Of a DNA stretch of 35,848 nt, positions 8,033 through 15,635 are shown one piece after another; positions within the stretch are counted from its first letter, which is position 1, and every line of letters begins with the position of its first letter. The DNA is from an uncultured Ruminococcus sp. (GTDB lineage Bacteria; Bacillota; Clostridia; Oscillospirales; Acutalibacteraceae). The stretch is from NCBI GenBank assembly GCA_902802105.1, contig CADCKR010000035.1, positions 1 through 35,848 of the forward strand. Direction: 5' to 3'. The notes below the pieces were generated by a model, which ran no database searches, had not been told where the DNA came from, and saw only the letters and a program-made list of their open reading frames with translations. A program made the position numbers and the translations under genes.

Positions 8033-8521
8033 ATGAAAAGAAAAATTATGTCAGTTTGCCTGCTGTCAGTTCTTGCGGTGTCGTTATGTGCGGCGGCAGG
8101 CTGCTCATCGGGTTCAGGAAACAATTTCAGCAGTGATGTAAGCAATATAGTGGGCAATGTCTCAACGGCAGATGTTTCTGTACAGAAGGCGAACGCTGCT
8201 TCTTTGTCAAATAACTGCAAAAAATATTATGCAGAAGTAGTTGCGGGAACTGTCAGCGCTGAGAATCCCGGTGCGGTAACTGCAGATACTCTGCCGTCAG
8301 CAGGCGATAGTATTTCAAAAAAGAAAAGCGCATCATTGATGCTTACAGTTGGCGGTGCATTACAATACAGCGGTCTGAACTATCTAAAAGATACGCTTAA
8401 TTCGTTTGTGGCCGACCCGAGCACAGGCATAATATATGCGATCTCGGATGAAAACAGGCCATCAGGCGCTACAACTCCGATAACATATACGACGACTCTT
8501 CATCAATTAGGATACCGCTGA
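8033..8521 (+). CDS. Secreted lipoprotein with one copy of the YAGI/YEGV domain
   Basis: 162 aa. Signal peptide with lipobox AAGC (MKRKIMSVCLLSVLAVSLCA, then AAGCSSGSG). The mature part repeats the domain found in its neighbours: NNCKKYYAEVVAGTVSAENP, a central ADTLPSAGD segment, SASLMLTVGGALQYSGLN and PITYTTTLHQLG at the end. It starts 15 bp after the stop of the 864-aa gene with CTGGAGG upstream, so the two are one operon. A strong hairpin follows its stop. Function unknown; it is probably an external partner of the membrane-anchored protein. Confidence 0.85.
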   Translation: MKRKIMSVCLLSVLAVSLCAAAGCSSGSGNNFSSDVSNIVGNVSTADVSVQKANAASLSNNCKKYYAEVVAGTVSAENPGAVTADTLPSAGDSISKKKSASLMLTVGGALQYSGLNYLKDTLNSFVADPSTGIIYAISDENRPSGATTPITYTTTLHQLGYR

Positions 8522-8534
8522 ACAAAGTGTTACC

Positions 8535-8577
8535 AAAAGTCACGCATTGGCTTTATTAAGTCTGTGCGTGACTTTTT
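8535..8577 (+). terminator. Terminator of the zinc-ribbon/lipoprotein cluster
   Basis: AAAAGTCACGCA pairs with TGCGTGACTTTT across an 18-base loop, followed by further T. It lies 14 bp past the lipoprotein stop. Confidence 0.85.
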
Positions 8578-8625
8578 GCACCGGCGCCGAATTGGCACCG
8601 GCAGATCAGATTCAGCGGTTTCAGG

Positions 8626-8671
8626 AAGGGTTTCCCCCGTGTAACTCGCCGGCGCGGAATTGATTTCCGTG
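8626..8671. repeat. Dispersed intergenic repeat, copy 1
   Basis: 46 bp that match 22230-22275 at 38 positions, including AAGGGTTTCC, CCGTGTAACT, AATTGA and TCCGTG blocks in the same order. Both copies sit just upstream of a promoter (hflX here, the V-ATPase operon there). Confidence 0.75.
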
Positions 8672-8689
8672 ACAAAAGGCTCAGACACA

Positions 8690-8718
8690 TTGTATAAAGC
8701 GTTTTTTTGTGGTATTAT
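8690..8718 (+). promoter_or_regulatory. Probable hflX promoter
   Basis: TTGTAT (8690-8695), 17-bp spacer, TATTAT (8713-8718), with the start point about 25 bp ahead of the hflX ATG. Confidence 0.6.
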
Positions 8719-8750
8719 TTAAGTGACTAATAAAAAGAGAGGCGAAGACA

Positions 8751-10004
8751 ATGCCATTATTATATGAAAATTCGGAAAAAATACAGAAGGCTCTGCTCGT
8801 TGGCATCGACACGGGAGATTTTGACTGCGAAAGCTCAATGAAGGAGCTGTACGAGCTTGTGAAAAGCGCAGGCGCCGAACCGGCGGCGTCTATGGTGCAA
8901 AAGCGCGACAAGCCGGATTCGGCTACCTGCATCGGTTCGGGCAGACTTGAAGAGATAACCGGCTTCTGCGCTCAGAATGAAATTGATTTCATCGTTTTTG
9001 ACACTGAATTGTCACCTACTCAGATACGCAACATTGAAGCGGCAACAGACGTGCGTACAATAGACCGCACTATGCTCATACTTGATATTTTTGCCATCCG
9101 CGCAAGGTCAAACGAAGGTAAGCTTCAGGTGGAGCTTGCACAGCTTCGCTACCTGCTGCCGAGACTTTCGGGCAAGGGCAGGGAAATGTCGCGTCTTGGC
9201 GGCGGTGTGGGCACAAGAGGCCCCGGTGAAACCAAGCTTGAAACAGATAAGCGCCATATCCGCAGGAGGATAGAATATCTCAAGGAGCAGCTCAGCGAAA
9301 TGACGGATCGCCGCGAGCGTCACCGTGAGCGCAGACGCAAGGACGGCATTATCACAGTAGCTATAGTAGGCTACACCAATGCGGGCAAGTCTACGCTTAT
9401 GAATACCCTGACACAGGCGGGAGTGCTCTCGGAGGACAAGCTTTTTGCAACGCTTGACCCGACCTCACGTGCGCTGAAGCTGCCAAGCGGAGTTTCTGTT
9501 ATGATGATAGACACGGTAGGGCTTGTGCGCAGACTTCCGCATCATCTTGTCGAGGCGTTCAAATCCACCCTTGAAGAAGCTGCCGATGCCGATATCATTC
9601 TTAATGTATGCGATGCATCGAGCGAGGAATACAAGCTGCATCTTGATGTTACCTGTTCGCTTTTGCGTGAGCTTGGCTGTACCGACAGACCGATAATATC
9701 CGTATTCAACAAGTGCGATCTTGTACAGGATCCGGATGATCTTCCGCGTGAGAGCGACTGCGTTCACATTTGCGCAAAGTACGGAAAAGGAATTGACGAG
9801 CTGCTGACGGCTGTAGAAAACGCCCTGCCGGTCAAGCTGAAAAAATTCCGTCTGCTTATACCCTTTGACAAAGCGTCACTGCTTGCAGTCCTGCGTTCGG
9901 CAGGAGCCCTGCAAAGCGAGGAATATACAGCGGAGGGTATACTTGTGCAGGCTATTGTAGAAGAGCCGCTCTGGCATAAGGTGGAGCCGTACTCAGAAAT
10001 GTGA
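8751..10004 (+). CDS. hflX: Ribosome-associated GTPase HflX
   Basis: Binds and splits stalled 50S-containing ribosomes in the family. The N-terminal HflX domain includes the glycine-rich nucleotide-binding block GGGVGTRGPGETKLETDKR, followed by a coiled-coil helix pair (RIEYLKEQLSEMTDRRERHR). The G domain starts at about 200: G1 GYTNAGKST (207-215), G3 DTVGL and G4 NKCD. At 417 aa the length is typical. AGAGAGGCG precedes the ATG. It appears to be a single-gene unit with its own promoter. Confidence 0.97.
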   Translation: MPLLYENSEKIQKALLVGIDTGDFDCESSMKELYELVKSAGAEPAASMVQKRDKPDSATCIGSGRLEEITGFCAQNEIDFIVFDTELSPTQIRNIEAATDVRTIDRTMLILDIFAIRARSNEGKLQVELAQLRYLLPRLSGKGREMSRLGGGVGTRGPGETKLETDKRHIRRRIEYLKEQLSEMTDRRERHRERRRKDGIITVAIVGYTNAGKSTLMNTLTQAGVLSEDKLFATLDPTSRALKLPSGVSVMMIDTVGLVRRLPHHLVEAFKSTLEEAADADIILNVCDASSEEYKLHLDVTCSLLRELGCTDRPIISVFNKCDLVQDPDDLPRESDCVHICAKYGKGIDELLTAVENALPVKLKKFRLLIPFDKASLLAVLRSAGALQSEEYTAEGILVQAIVEEPLWHKVEPYSEM

Positions 10005-10037
10005 GATCGGCGGCGCGCAGCATACGGAACGATAATG

Positions 10038-10066
10038 TTGACATGATATGTCACGTAATGTATAAT
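10038..10066 (+). promoter_or_regulatory. Sigma-A promoter of the DUF1700-DUF4097 pair
   Basis: TTGACA (10038-10043), 17-bp spacer, TATAAT (10061-10066), both consensus. The leader to the start codon is about 100 nt. Confidence 0.9.
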
Positions 10067-10172
10067 ACAGAAAATGATAAAAATCGGACAGCTTTAGGAA
10101 TCGGTGCTTTTTGCTTTTGCTTGCTGCAGTCAGTAAAAAATAAAGCATTGAATATGATCCGGAGGGTTGAAA

Positions 10173-10892
10173 ATGGATAAGAGAGCGTTTGAAAGAGAAC
10201 TCAGATCGCAGCTTTACGGCATTCCTTATGATAAAAAAGAAATGTATATCGGCGGATATAACAACATCATAGACGGTATGATAAGCAGAGGCATGACAGA
10301 GGAGCAGGCGGTCGCTTCGATGGGCGATCCGGCTGTGCTGGCCGCAAAAATACGCAGGGCAAACGGCAGCAACATGAGCGATGATAATTATTCACAAAGC
10401 AGCCGTGGCAATGATGCGTCATCAGACGGTTATGCGGACGATAGGGCAGGTCAGGGCGGAAGCTATAATAATACGGCGTCGGACGGTTATACCTACAGCC
10501 CGGCAAACTATGGCGATGGTTTCGACAGCAATAACAGCAGTACACAGCCGGAATCAGTTACAGGTACGGTGAGAGATCCGAACGGAGGCTACCGCTATAG
10601 CGCTTCGTCAGGCTCATCATCGGATGTAAAAATGCTGAGAATCATAATCATCATTATTCTTTGCTTTATGTTTATGCCGGCGCTAATAGGAATTTATATT
10701 GCGGCGGTGTGCGTTTTTATAGGCGGTGCGGCGGCAGTGTGCATAGGGGTGCCTGTTTCCTTGGGATTTGGTCCCAAGGGAGTGTTCATCTTGGGTGTGG
10801 GTCTGCTGCTTATGGGGATATCCATTCTTATGATGATGGGACTTAACAGGCTGATAAAGCTTATAACAGGTCATTACAGGCTGATAAAATAA
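10173..10892 (+). CDS. DUF1700-family membrane protein
   Basis: 239 aa. The N-terminal 65 residues match the DUF1700/HAAS layout (MDKRAFERELRSQL, then EMYIGGYNNIIDGM, then MTEEQAVASMGDPAVLAAKI). A Ser/Asn/Gly/Tyr-rich linker spans about 70-150. Three hydrophobic helices follow (IIIIIILCFMFMPALIGIYI, the AAVCVFIGGAAAV segment and FILGVGLLLMGISILMMMG). Start 10173 has GGAGG 8 bases upstream; the in-frame TTG at 10167 overlaps that site. DUF1700 proteins usually pair with DUF4097 proteins, as here. The PadR regulator that often begins such operons is not present. Confidence 0.85.
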   Translation: MDKRAFERELRSQLYGIPYDKKEMYIGGYNNIIDGMISRGMTEEQAVASMGDPAVLAAKIRRANGSNMSDDNYSQSSRGNDASSDGYADDRAGQGGSYNNTASDGYTYSPANYGDGFDSNNSSTQPESVTGTVRDPNGGYRYSASSGSSSDVKMLRIIIIIILCFMFMPALIGIYIAAVCVFIGGAAAVCIGVPVSLGFGPKGVFILGVGLLLMGISILMMMGLNRLIKLITGHYRLIK

Positions 10893-10916
10893 AAATACTC
10901 ACAGGGAGGAAGTAAA

Positions 10917-11591
10917 ATGAAAACCGTTACTAAAGTCGGTCTGATAGTGTCGTTATCTATGATAGTGGCAGGAATAAGCCTGTGCGTGATCCCGGTGGCG
11001 ATGTCGGGCGGAAATATGGTGGATTTTTTTAATGACAAAAGAGAAAAGCGTGATGTAAGCGTTGATAAGCCCTACAAATACGTTACGGTAAATGCACCGA
11101 TGGACAACGTAGAGCTTGATTTTTCGGTTAATAACAATGAATCTTATGTTGAGCTTTATGACAGCGACAGATACAAATTTGATGTTTATGTTGACGATGA
11201 AACACTGTACATAGGTATGGAAGAACAGAATATGTCCATAACCGGCTTTATAAACGGCGGTATATCGCCAAGGAAGATAACTGTCCATCTTGTGGGCGGC
11301 GAATATAAATTAGTAAACGTAAATACCGGCATCGGCAGTTTGGATATAAAAGGCAATATGTATATAGAAGAGCTTCATGTAAATACCGGCATCGGCGATG
11401 TTGACATATCCAAGGATACGCTTTTAGGCAAGGTGTATATCAAAACCGGCATAGGCAGCGTAACCCTTCCGAAAGCAAGCGATGCAGTACAGATAAATAC
11501 AGGGATAGGCAATGTACACACTCCTGCAATAAAGGACAAAAGCGGAAGTGTAAATATTGATACGGGTATCGGCAGCGTAAACGTACACTGA
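10917..11591 (+). CDS. DUF4097-type adhesin-like beta-repeat protein
   Basis: 224 aa. One N-terminal membrane helix (VGLIVSLSMIVAGISLCVIP) anchors an extracytoplasmic domain. From about residue 130 it carries five short repeats, each centred on TGIG (NVNTGIGSLDI, HVNTGIGDVDI, YIKTGIGSVTL, QINTGIGNVHT, NIDTGIGSVNV), which should stack as a beta-solenoid. This is the DUF4097 pattern. It lies 24 bp after the DUF1700 gene, with GGGAGG upstream, and is followed by a terminator. Envelope role inferred from the family; no specific function known. Confidence 0.88.
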   Translation: MKTVTKVGLIVSLSMIVAGISLCVIPVAMSGGNMVDFFNDKREKRDVSVDKPYKYVTVNAPMDNVELDFSVNNNESYVELYDSDRYKFDVYVDDETLYIGMEEQNMSITGFINGGISPRKITVHLVGGEYKLVNVNTGIGSLDIKGNMYIEELHVNTGIGDVDISKDTLLGKVYIKTGIGSVTLPKASDAVQINTGIGNVHTPAIKDKSGSVNIDTGIGSVNVH

Positions 11592-11601
11592 CAAACAAAA
11601 G

Positions 11602-11637
11602 AGCACGACAGACAATTAAGGCCTGCCGTGCTTTTTT
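11602..11637. terminator. Terminator between DUF4097 gene and nadC
   Basis: AGCACGACAG pairs with CTGCCGTGCT (one mismatch), loop of 11, followed by TTTTTT on the plus strand and preceded by AAAA, so it may serve both convergent units. Confidence 0.85.
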
Positions 11638-11664
11638 ATGTTCATGCCAATGCTGACTAATACT

Positions 11665-12501
11665 TTATTTGATATACATTGAAATGTCAAACGCCTTGAC
11701 CGAATGTGTGAGCGCACCTACCGAAATGATGTCAACGCCGCTTTCGGCGACTGCGCGCAGAGTTTCGTCTGTAATGCCGCCCGATGCTTCAAGCACAGCG
11801 CGTCCGGCGGTTATCTCAACAGCCTGCTTCATAAGCTCCGGGCTCATGTTGTCAAGCATGATTATGTCTGCCTTTGCGTCAAGCGCTTCACGAAGCTCAT
11901 CAAGATCGCGTGTTTCTACCTCTATCTTTGTCATGTGGCCAAGCTTTTTGCGCAGCTCGGTTATTGCCTTGGTTATGCCGCCTGCTGCATCTATGTGGTT
12001 ATCCTTCAACATTGCCGCATCAGAAAGATTGAAGCGGTGGTTCTTGGCGCCGCCTGTCGTAACAGCGTATTTTTGCAGGGCGCGAAGTCCGGGAAGTGTC
12101 TTGCGTGTGTCGGCAATAGAGGCTTTTGTGCCTTCAACTATCTTTACATAACGGTTAGCGGCAGTAGCGATGCCGCTCATGTGCTGTATCAGGTTAAGGG
12201 CGGTGCGCTCGCCTTTGAGGAGCGCCCGTGTCTTTCCGCTGAGGGTAAGTATGATATCGCCCTTTTTCACAGTGTCGCCGTCCTTTTTGAGTATCTCGTA
12301 TTTCAGGGTGTCGTCAAGAAGCTCGAACACTCTGAGGGCGGCCTCAACACCGCACACAATGCCGTCGGCCTTTGAGGTAAAGTTGCCGTCACTCTGCTGG
12401 CTTTCCGGAATGAGGTAGTCAGTGGTAACGTCACAGTAATTTATATCTTCAAGCAGAGCCGTTTTGATAAGCTCGTCAAGATAGAATTTATTCAGTATCA
12501 T
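11665..12501 (-). CDS. nadC: Nicotinate-nucleotide pyrophosphorylase (carboxylating)
   Basis: Converts quinolinate and PRPP to nicotinate mononucleotide, CO2 and PPi. The QPRTase signature is clear: ADTRKTLPGLRALQKYAV, then GGAKNHRFNLSDAAMLKDNH, the barrel segment KIEVETRDLDELREAL and the C-terminal LEASGGI and VDIISVGALTHS phosphate-binding loops. 278 aa is the normal length. AAGGAGG lies 10-11 bases before ATG. It follows nadB by 80 bp on the same strand. Confidence 0.97.
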   Translation of the reverse strand: MILNKFYLDELIKTALLEDINYCDVTTDYLIPESQQSDGNFTSKADGIVCGVEAALRVFELLDDTLKYEILKKDGDTVKKGDIILTLSGKTRALLKGERTALNLIQHMSGIATAANRYVKIVEGTKASIADTRKTLPGLRALQKYAVTTGGAKNHRFNLSDAAMLKDNHIDAAGGITKAITELRKKLGHMTKIEVETRDLDELREALDAKADIIMLDNMSPELMKQAVEITAGRAVLEASGGITDETLRAVAESGVDIISVGALTHSVKAFDISMYIK

Positions 12502-12581
12502 TTATATATGTTCCTCCTTAAATCATACAAAACGGATTCAGGACGCATTGTCCCGGCCGCCGCAGGCTGAATGACAGACCG

Positions 12582-14057
12582 TTATTTCTCGTCATCTTTT
12601 CTCAGCACTTCTTCGAGAACGATGCAGGCGACAGTGGCAAGACTGCGGGCTTCAACAAAATTGTGGTCTGTTTCATACTCGCCGCCGGTGAGGTCTGTAA
12701 GTATTTCCTTGGCGCGTTTAAGGCTTTCGGGTATCAGCTCAGGCTTGGGAATGACGAAGTATGTTTCCTGCATAAGCCTGCGTATCTCTGTACGGAAGCC
12801 GTGAGGCATCGTTTTGCCGCTGAGATCCTCGTGCTCGGCAAAGTTGCCGAAGGATGATCTTTCCTCATTCTGAAGTCTTGCGGTTATATCGTTTGCGGCT
12901 CTGCGCGAGAATACGAGAGCTTCAAGCAGTGAGTTGCTTGCAAGACGGTTTGCGCCGTGTACGCCCGTGTGTGAGCATTCACCGGCCGCATACAGTCTGT
13001 CAACAGTCGTGCGGGCATAAAGGTCAACGTCTATGCCGCCCATGAGGTAATGCTGACAGGGGAATACGGGTATCCACTGCTTGGTTATGTCTATATTTTC
13101 TTCAAGGCACTTTTCGTATATCATCGGGAAACGCTTCCTGACAAATTCCGGATCCTTGTGGGTTATGTCGAGATAAAACTTCTCGTTGCCCTTTGCCATT
13201 GATTCAAGCATTATCGCATTGGAAACAACGTCACGCGGAGCAAGCTCTCCTCTTTCGTCATACTTGAATGCGAAGCGTTCACCGTCACAGTTAAGCAATA
13301 CTGCGCCTTCTCCGCGCACAGCCTCACTTATAAGGAACCTTTCACGGTCGTTTTCGGCGGCGAATGCTGTCGGGTGGAACTGTATCCAGCTGAGGTGCTT
13401 TATTCGTGCGCCGAGCATGAATGCAAGGGTTATGCCGTCACCGGTAGCGATAGCAGAGTTGGTAGTATACTGATACACTCTGCCGATGCCGCCTGACGCA
13501 AGAATACAGTAACGGGCAGCTATCACACGTGAGGTACCGTCTGAGAGCAGAAGTCCTGCATAAAAGCCCTTTTCGTTCCTGTCAAGCTTGTATAGCATTG
13601 TGTTGTCCAGAATTTCGATATTCTTATGTGTGCGCACCTTGTCAATGAGCACATCGACGATAGCGCGTCCTGTTGAATCCTTGTGATGGACTATGCGGTG
13701 GCGTGAATGACCTGCTTCAAGCGTCATCTGGAGCTTGCCGCTTTCGTCAAGGTCGAAAGCGACGCCCATTTCTTTAAGTCTGAGCACGTCCGAAGGTCCC
13801 TCAGAGACAAGCACCTCTATAGCTTCCAATTTGTTTTTATATTTGCCTGCTATAAGTGTATCTGCGATGTGCAGCTTGAAGTTATCGTTGCTCTTGTCGA
13901 GTACAGCAGCCACGCCGCCCTGAGCAAGTGATGAATTTGAAAGGGTGAGCTCTCTTTTGGAGATGAGCAGCACGCTGACATTTTCAGGAAACTGCAGTGC
14001 GGCATAAAGCCCTGCCGCTCCCGAACCGACAATAAGAACGTCATATTCTTTTTTCAT
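12582..14057 (-). CDS. nadB: L-aspartate oxidase
   Basis: FAD enzyme that oxidises L-aspartate to iminoaspartate, the first step of de novo NAD synthesis. The FAD dinucleotide fold is at the N terminus (VLIVGSGAAGLYAAL), followed by SNSSLAQGGVAAV and the active-site stretch GHSRHRIVHHKDSTGRAI. The C-terminal FAD contact LYAAGECSHTGVHGANRLAS and SLLEALVFSRRAA are also present. 491 aa is somewhat short at the helical C terminus but complete. It is first in a nadB-nadC unit. No nadA (quinolinate synthase) lies in the window, so that gene must be elsewhere. Confidence 0.97.
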   Translation of the reverse strand: MKKEYDVLIVGSGAAGLYAALQFPENVSVLLISKRELTLSNSSLAQGGVAAVLDKSNDNFKLHIADTLIAGKYKNKLEAIEVLVSEGPSDVLRLKEMGVAFDLDESGKLQMTLEAGHSRHRIVHHKDSTGRAIVDVLIDKVRTHKNIEILDNTMLYKLDRNEKGFYAGLLLSDGTSRVIAARYCILASGGIGRVYQYTTNSAIATGDGITLAFMLGARIKHLSWIQFHPTAFAAENDRERFLISEAVRGEGAVLLNCDGERFAFKYDERGELAPRDVVSNAIMLESMAKGNEKFYLDITHKDPEFVRKRFPMIYEKCLEENIDITKQWIPVFPCQHYLMGGIDVDLYARTTVDRLYAAGECSHTGVHGANRLASNSLLEALVFSRRAANDITARLQNEERSSFGNFAEHEDLSGKTMPHGFRTEIRRLMQETYFVIPKPELIPESLKRAKEILTDLTGGEYETDHNFVEARSLATVACIVLEEVLRKDDEK

Positions 14058-14109
14058 AAGGCAGTACCTCTTTTACTGTGAAATCAGGCATTTTTGCAAT
14101 ACCATGAAT

Positions 14110-14118
14110 ATTATATCA
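14110..14118 (-). promoter_or_regulatory. Extended -10 promoter element of nadBC
   Basis: TGATATAAT on the minus strand (14118-14110) is an extended -10. There is no good -35 at the right distance. It lies about 55 bp upstream of the nadB ATG. Confidence 0.55.
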
Positions 14119-14246
14119 CATCTTGTCGCAGAAAGGAATACTTTACAGATAAATTACCTTGCTTTTTGAATATTCGTTTGGCACCTGCGCAGATTTACTT
14201 TATGCGACGGCACTAACTGCAGTATGTGTTGAACAAGAAGCGGATC

Positions 14247-14268
14247 GGGAGCGCAGGCTCTGCGCCGG
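14247..14268. repeat. Dispersed palindromic repeat unit (GCGCAGGCTCTGCGC)
   Basis: A 22-bp identity with 19727-19748, containing the hairpin GCGCAG-GCT-CTGCGC. It looks like a REP-type intergenic element. Confidence 0.8.
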
Positions 14269-14370
14269 CGGCGCTTATGATAAGCTTCATGCGGACGGTC
14301 AGCAGAGGGGATATCGGCTTTGTACACATCAAGTTGCAATATAAATTTTCAAAAAAGTTAATAAAAACTA

Positions 14371-14399
14371 TTGACAAAATACAAATGAAGTGGTATAAT
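14371..14399 (+). promoter_or_regulatory. Strong sigma-A promoter of a largely non-coding transcript
   Basis: TTGACA (14371-14376), 17-bp spacer, TATAAT (14394-14399), both perfect, in an AT-rich setting. No gene longer than 45 codons follows for 1.1 kb. Confidence 0.92.
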
Positions 14400-14405
14400 C
14401 TTATC

Positions 14406-14536
14406 AAGATAAAGAAAGAGCAAAGCAAAGTACCTTAGAGTATAGCTCGACAAACCGGATCGTGTGGTGCTTGTGCGAAACGCTGAAAGGCTTCTCTGAG
14501 TATTGCACATCAGTAAACGGTTGGCTCTTTTTTTGC
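14406..14536 (+). ncRNA. Candidate structured RNA at the start of the transcript
   Basis: The first bases of the predicted transcript, AAAGAAAGAGC (14411-14421), pair with GCTCTTTTTTT (14524-14534), closing a domain of about 120 nt. Inside it AACCG (14453-14457) pairs with CGGTT (14518-14522) and GTGC (14467-14470) with GCAC (14505-14508), giving a rod-like fold. The U-tract at its 3' side could end a short RNA. It could be a small RNA with 6S-like topology, or a leader acting on the 45-codon ORF behind it. I cannot match it to a known family. Confidence 0.35.
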
Positions 14537-14564
14537 TCTAATCCACGAAGGGAGGTATGCTCCG

Positions 14565-14702
14565 ATGGGCGAATCAGAACCAGTTAGTCAGACTTTAGTT
14601 ACACCTGTTGGTGTGACCTCTTCAACAAAGATGGGACAGACAAAGAACAGATTGTTTTTGCAGGTTTTGTGCTTATTCATCTTCACATTGATGGAGCTCT
14701 GA
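14565..14702 (+). CDS. 45-residue small protein with hydrophobic C terminus
   Basis: ATG at 14565 has GGGAGG 9 bases upstream and opens a 45-codon frame. The first 28 residues are polar (MGESEPVSQTLVTPVGVTSS, then TKMGQTKNR) and the last 16 are hydrophobic (LFLQVLCLFIFTLMEL), as in a tail-anchored peptide. It lies 28 nt after the candidate RNA domain. The good ribosome binding site supports translation; there is no family I recognise. A membrane-active small protein or a regulatory leader peptide are both possible. Confidence 0.45.
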   Translation: MGESEPVSQTLVTPVGVTSSTKMGQTKNRLFLQVLCLFIFTLMEL

Positions 14703-15151
14703 TTTTGCACTGCTTCAATAATAGCTATTTATGCTGTGAGTTCGTATAGCTCCCGGAATTGTATGGAGAGTCCGGAAATGAAGGCCGCGCTGCCGATCTC
14801 ATTACAACATCCTCCTGGGTAGGCAGAGTGCCTGACATTAAAACTCACAATTTAATATAGGGCATCTTTCCGGTGCCGGAACCGCTGACACACGGGGTTT
14901 GTTTCGCAGAAGAGCGGAAAATGGTGTCTGAGAGGCTGAACTAAATAGTTTCCTCCGTTGCATTACGAAAGCTTCACAATATATTGATGATCGTTTGGTA
15001 TATTGTGGTTCGGCATTGCGGCCGATCTTATAAGCGGAGCATTAAGGGCTTTTGGCCCGAGGCAGTCTGGTGAAAATATCTCCTGCCGTATGCGTTTTGT
15101 ATTGTGATAGGATTATAACTGAAAGCAGTTTTCTATATAAAATTCAAGATA

Positions 15152-15296
15152 AGGACTGAGTCCCATGTAATATTCCGTTGTGTATGGTTCGTTTCTATGA
15201 GCCGATCGGTTATTGAATTTATTATCAGGAATGAGTCCCATGAGAATTTAGAATTTATCTTATTTTGATATTTTGTTTATAGGAATGAATCCAATG
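15152..15296 (+). repeat. Three copies of AGGAnTGARTCCnATG
   Basis: Copies at 15152-15167, 15227-15242 and 15281-15296 match at 13 of 16 or more positions. Starts are spaced 75 and 54 bp, and the sequence between is AT-rich and unrelated. Each can fold into a very short GGA/TCC hairpin. They sit in the 3' part of the non-coding transcript. Confidence 0.85.
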
Positions 15297-15434
15297 AGAG
15301 TTTGATGTTATTTCATTACCATTAAACAAATGGGTATCAGCCTGCCGCAGCTGTACTAAAGCGGGATTCCGCATTTGAGTTTCGGTGCGGGCAGATATAT
15401 AAAAATGCTTATATCAGTTTCTTTCTCAAGAAGT

Positions 15435-15467
15435 AAAAGCTCCGACAGCGTTTGTCGGAGCTTTTTT
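15435..15467 (+). terminator. Strong intrinsic terminator of the non-coding transcript
   Basis: AAGCTCCGACA-GCGTT-TGTCGGAGCTT followed by TTTT; an 11-bp perfect stem. Confidence 0.95.
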
Positions 15468-15557
15468 AAGTGTGTCGGGTATGATATGATACTAATACCT
15501 AACAAAAAGCAGACAATTTTTGCGGTCTGATTTCCGCAATACTTTGTTGTCGTTCTC

Positions 15558-15625
15558 GGAATCCGTCAGGATTCCTGCGTCCTCCGCTGGAAACAGGGGA
15601 GAAAGCGGAGCAGCAAAAATATGGT
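15558..15625. other. Palindrome-rich intergenic stretch
   Basis: Between the two facing terminators lie GGAATCC-GTCA-GGATTCC (15558-15575) and a CTCCGCT/AGCGGAG stem-loop starting near 15581. It looks like a dispersed intergenic repeat, but no second copy is in this window. Confidence 0.4.
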
Positions 15626-15635
15626 AAGGCTATTA

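Larger units (their letters stand above)
14400..15467 (+). other. About 1-kb transcription unit with little coding sequence
   Basis: This interval lies between a consensus promoter and a strong intrinsic terminator on the same strand. Beyond one 45-codon ORF there is no frame with codon structure like the neighbours. Hairpins visible by eye include AGGCA-GAG-TGCCT (14821-14833), CACAATATA/TATATTGTG (14975-15007) and GGGC/GCCC (15046-15058). Three copies of a 16-base motif lie near the 3' end. It may be one long structured RNA, a small RNA plus a short mRNA with a long 3' region, or decayed sequence. I favour a non-coding RNA because both ends are so well formed. Confidence 0.5.

Noticed and set aside
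14226-14438. 70-codon frame running through the promoter of the non-coding unit
   Set aside because: It crosses a REP-like palindrome and a perfect promoter and lacks a ribosome binding site.
14741-14850. Resemblance to an M-box (Mg2+) riboswitch
   Set aside because: Only a few short strings such as GCTCC...GGAG agree loosely; the conserved core does not align and no Mg2+ transporter follows.
15152-15296. Three 16-base repeats as a short CRISPR
   Set aside because: Unequal spacing of 59 and 38 bp, imperfect short repeats and no cas genes nearby.
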